This document shows positions 5,726 through 7,157 of a DNA stretch of 7,157 nt, piece by piece. The stretch spans positions 1 through 7,157 of the forward strand of contig DHCY01000007.1 of NCBI GenBank assembly GCA_002399085.1, in the 5' to 3' direction. The notes beneath the pieces were generated by a model. It was given only the letters and a program-made list of their open reading frames with translations. It made no database searches and had not been told where the DNA came from. Position 1 is the first letter of the stretch, and every line of letters begins with the position of its first letter. A program made the position numbers and the translations under genes. This DNA comes from Anaerolineaceae bacterium UBA4890. GTDB lineage: Bacteria > Chloroflexota > Anaerolineae > Anaerolineales > Anaerolineaceae.

Positions 5726-6850
5726 ATGACACGAGCATTTGGAATCGACATCAGCAGTCACCAGGCGAACGCCGAAGGCACCCGGAGGGTCAATTTTGAT
5801 GCAATCAAAAACCACGCAGAGCCGGTCAGTTTCATCGCTGCTCGCGCCGGCGTCTCCTGGGGCTACCGCGACCCCCAATTCAGTTACCATTGGTCGCAGA
5901 TGGGGCAGTTAAAAGTCGGTCGCATCGCTTACCACGTGCCCTATTTCGGTGAAAGCGCTGTCGCCCAGATGGATTCCCTCTTCAAAATGCTCGAAAACAA
6001 GAGCGATTGGGCGCACGACCGTATCGCCCTCGACCTGGAAGTCGCCGGCATCAACACCCGCGCGCGCATCACCGCCACCACCCTCAATTGCCTTGAAATC
6101 TGCAAATCGCGCACCGGGCGCTACCCCATCGTCTACTCACGCGCCAACTGGGTCAACACCAACCTGCAAGTCTCCGACCTGCCCCGCCTGGATTGGTGGC
6201 TGGCAACCTATCGCCGTGCTGCCCCTTCCCCCTTCTACACCGCGGAGCACCCCGGACCACCTATGCTGCCCCAGGGCGTCGACACCTACCTGATCCACCA
6301 AACCGGTGACCGCAGCAAATCGATTGGCGCATTCAGTAAATATATGGATTACAACCGCTTCAACGGTGACCAGGCGGCGGTCTGGAAGTACTTCAACAAC
6401 CCCACCGGTTTCCTCGATATTCCTGAACCGAATGTGCTCTTCAGGGCGAAATGCATGGTCAACAGCCTGCGCAAGCGTGAAGGTCCCGGCGCCAATTTCA
6501 GGGTGATCGGAAAACTCAACCTGGGTGAAGTTGTTTCAGTTTACGAAGAGGTGGATGGCTGGTTCCGGCTGGACCCGATCGCCGAGGTTTGGTGCTCGGG
6601 GGCTGGCAATTACATGCTGCGGGTCGCACCCGAAACACCTTTGGCATCGAGGCAGGAATTTCGCGTCCAGTGCATTGTCAAAGCACTGTTCTTGCGGGAT
6701 GGTCCCGGGAAACGCTATAAGATCATCGGCAATCTGATCCGTAACGATGTGGTCACGGTTTATGAAGAGAAAGACGGCTGGTTTAGAATCTCACCTGACA
6801 GCCAGATCTGGTGCTCCGCCCAACCGCAATACATGCAGGTTGTTGCCTGA
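5726..6850 (+). CDS. GH25 lysozyme-like muramidase with two SH3b domains
   Basis: Residues 1-222 form a glycoside hydrolase family 25 domain. It opens with FGIDISSHQ (Asp8), carries the acidic pair in ALDLEVAG (Asp103, Glu105), continues with YPIVYS and DWWLATY, and ends with DYNRFNGD. Family members cut the N-acetylmuramic acid to N-acetylglucosamine bond of peptidoglycan. Two bacterial SH3 domains follow (about 236-300 and 311-373). They are clear duplicates, each with VxxLxxRxGPG, a V(V/T)VYEE-DGWFR-type strand and IWC/VWCS near the end; such domains usually bind cell wall. There is no signal peptide or membrane segment, so export would need a holin, lysis or a non-classical route. This resembles phage endolysins, but no phage genes adjoin it. 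The ATG at 5726 is the only sensible start, directly before the conserved FGIDIS strand, yet it has no obvious ribosome binding site. The gene is bracketed by two copies of the composite hairpin repeat. Confidence 0.9.
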   Translation: MTRAFGIDISSHQANAEGTRRVNFDAIKNHAEPVSFIAARAGVSWGYRDPQFSYHWSQMGQLKVGRIAYHVPYFGESAVAQMDSLFKMLENKSDWAHDRIALDLEVAGINTRARITATTLNCLEICKSRTGRYPIVYSRANWVNTNLQVSDLPRLDWWLATYRRAAPSPFYTAEHPGPPMLPQGVDTYLIHQTGDRSKSIGAFSKYMDYNRFNGDQAAVWKYFNNPTGFLDIPEPNVLFRAKCMVNSLRKREGPGANFRVIGKLNLGEVVSVYEEVDGWFRLDPIAEVWCSGAGNYMLRVAPETPLASRQEFRVQCIVKALFLRDGPGKRYKIIGNLIRNDVVTVYEEKDGWFRISPDSQIWCSAQPQYMQVVA

Positions 6851-6857
6851 TAAAGTA

Positions 6858-7157
6858 GTTGGCAAAGGTCTCCCCAACCCTGGCTAGCCACCACTAATCA
6901 CTGCGAGACCCCGGTGTTGGCACCACGGATACGGTTGTCAACAAGCAGGTGGTGTGGCAGTCTGTCTTCAATCTTTTGTCGTAAATCTTTTCCTCTGTCA
7001 CTGCGAGCCCGAAGAACGTGGCAGTCTGCCTTTGACTTTGTCTTTTATTCTGTCACTGCGACTGCTTGCGCACGGAGTGTGGAGTGAAACGACCGTGGCA
7101 GTCTGCCTTTGACTTTTAACAAAACCCACCGTTTCCCAGCGCTCTTGATGTCAGGTT
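6858..7157. repeat. Composite hairpin-repeat cluster 2, right of the GH25 gene (cut by window end)
   Basis: This gene-free stretch repeats the plan of cluster 1 in the same orientation. It opens with GTTGGCAAAGGTCTCC (6858-6873), holds three ACTGC...GCAGT hairpins (6900-6961, 7000-7025, 7055-7102) and CTGCCTTTGACTTT linkers, and ends in TGATGTCAGGTT. The first and third hairpins have enlarged centres. No coding region is supported here. Confidence 0.87.

Overview
The window is bacterial chromosomal DNA with GC-rich housekeeping-type genes separated by unusually repeat-rich intergenic regions. Repeat-laden spacers, a TldD/TldE pair, a YdhR-type ROK sugar kinase and a secretion-signal-free GH25 enzyme would fit an environmental Chloroflexota (Anaerolineae-like) genome. 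That assignment is an inference from general resemblance, not something the sequence proves.

Layout, left to right. (1) 45-410 (+): a small DUF559 / Vsr-like PD-(D/E)XK nuclease-fold protein, followed by two copies of a 42-bp GC-rich hairpin repeat (429-470, 546-587). (2) 696-2150 and 2152-3537 (+): tldD and tldE, a two-gene operon with a 1-bp gap, encoding the TldD/TldE metalloprotease complex. A TATAAT box and a strong ribosome binding site support a GTG start for tldD. (3) 3535-4180: an inverted-repeat-bounded cassette holding a minus-strand four-helix-bundle (S23/Avd-like) gene, 3627-4004. Its stop codon lies inside a perfect 20-bp terminator-like hairpin. (4) 4141-5061 (-): a ROK-family fructokinase-like gene, whose last ten codons and stop are written in the same 7-bp repeat. 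Its 5' leader is a ten-unit array of that repeat behind a TATAAT promoter. (5) 5188-5626 and 6858-7157: two directly oriented composite clusters of ACTGC...GCAGT hairpin repeats. They bracket a GH25 lysozyme-like gene with two SH3b domains (5726-6850, +).

The genes do not form one pathway. TldD/TldE act together in peptide proteolysis, the ROK kinase belongs to sugar catabolism, and GH25 acts on peptidoglycan. The common thread is repeat DNA. Heptad blocks (GCTGATA-type) occur four times in alternating orientation and touch the 3' ends of tldE and the kinase gene and the 5' leader of the kinase gene. The strongest candidate for something undescribed is the four-helix-bundle gene enclosed by 29-bp perfect inverted repeats built from the heptads. 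It looks like a small mobile or repeat-maintaining unit. The DUF559 gene with its own hairpin repeat may be a second, parallel case.
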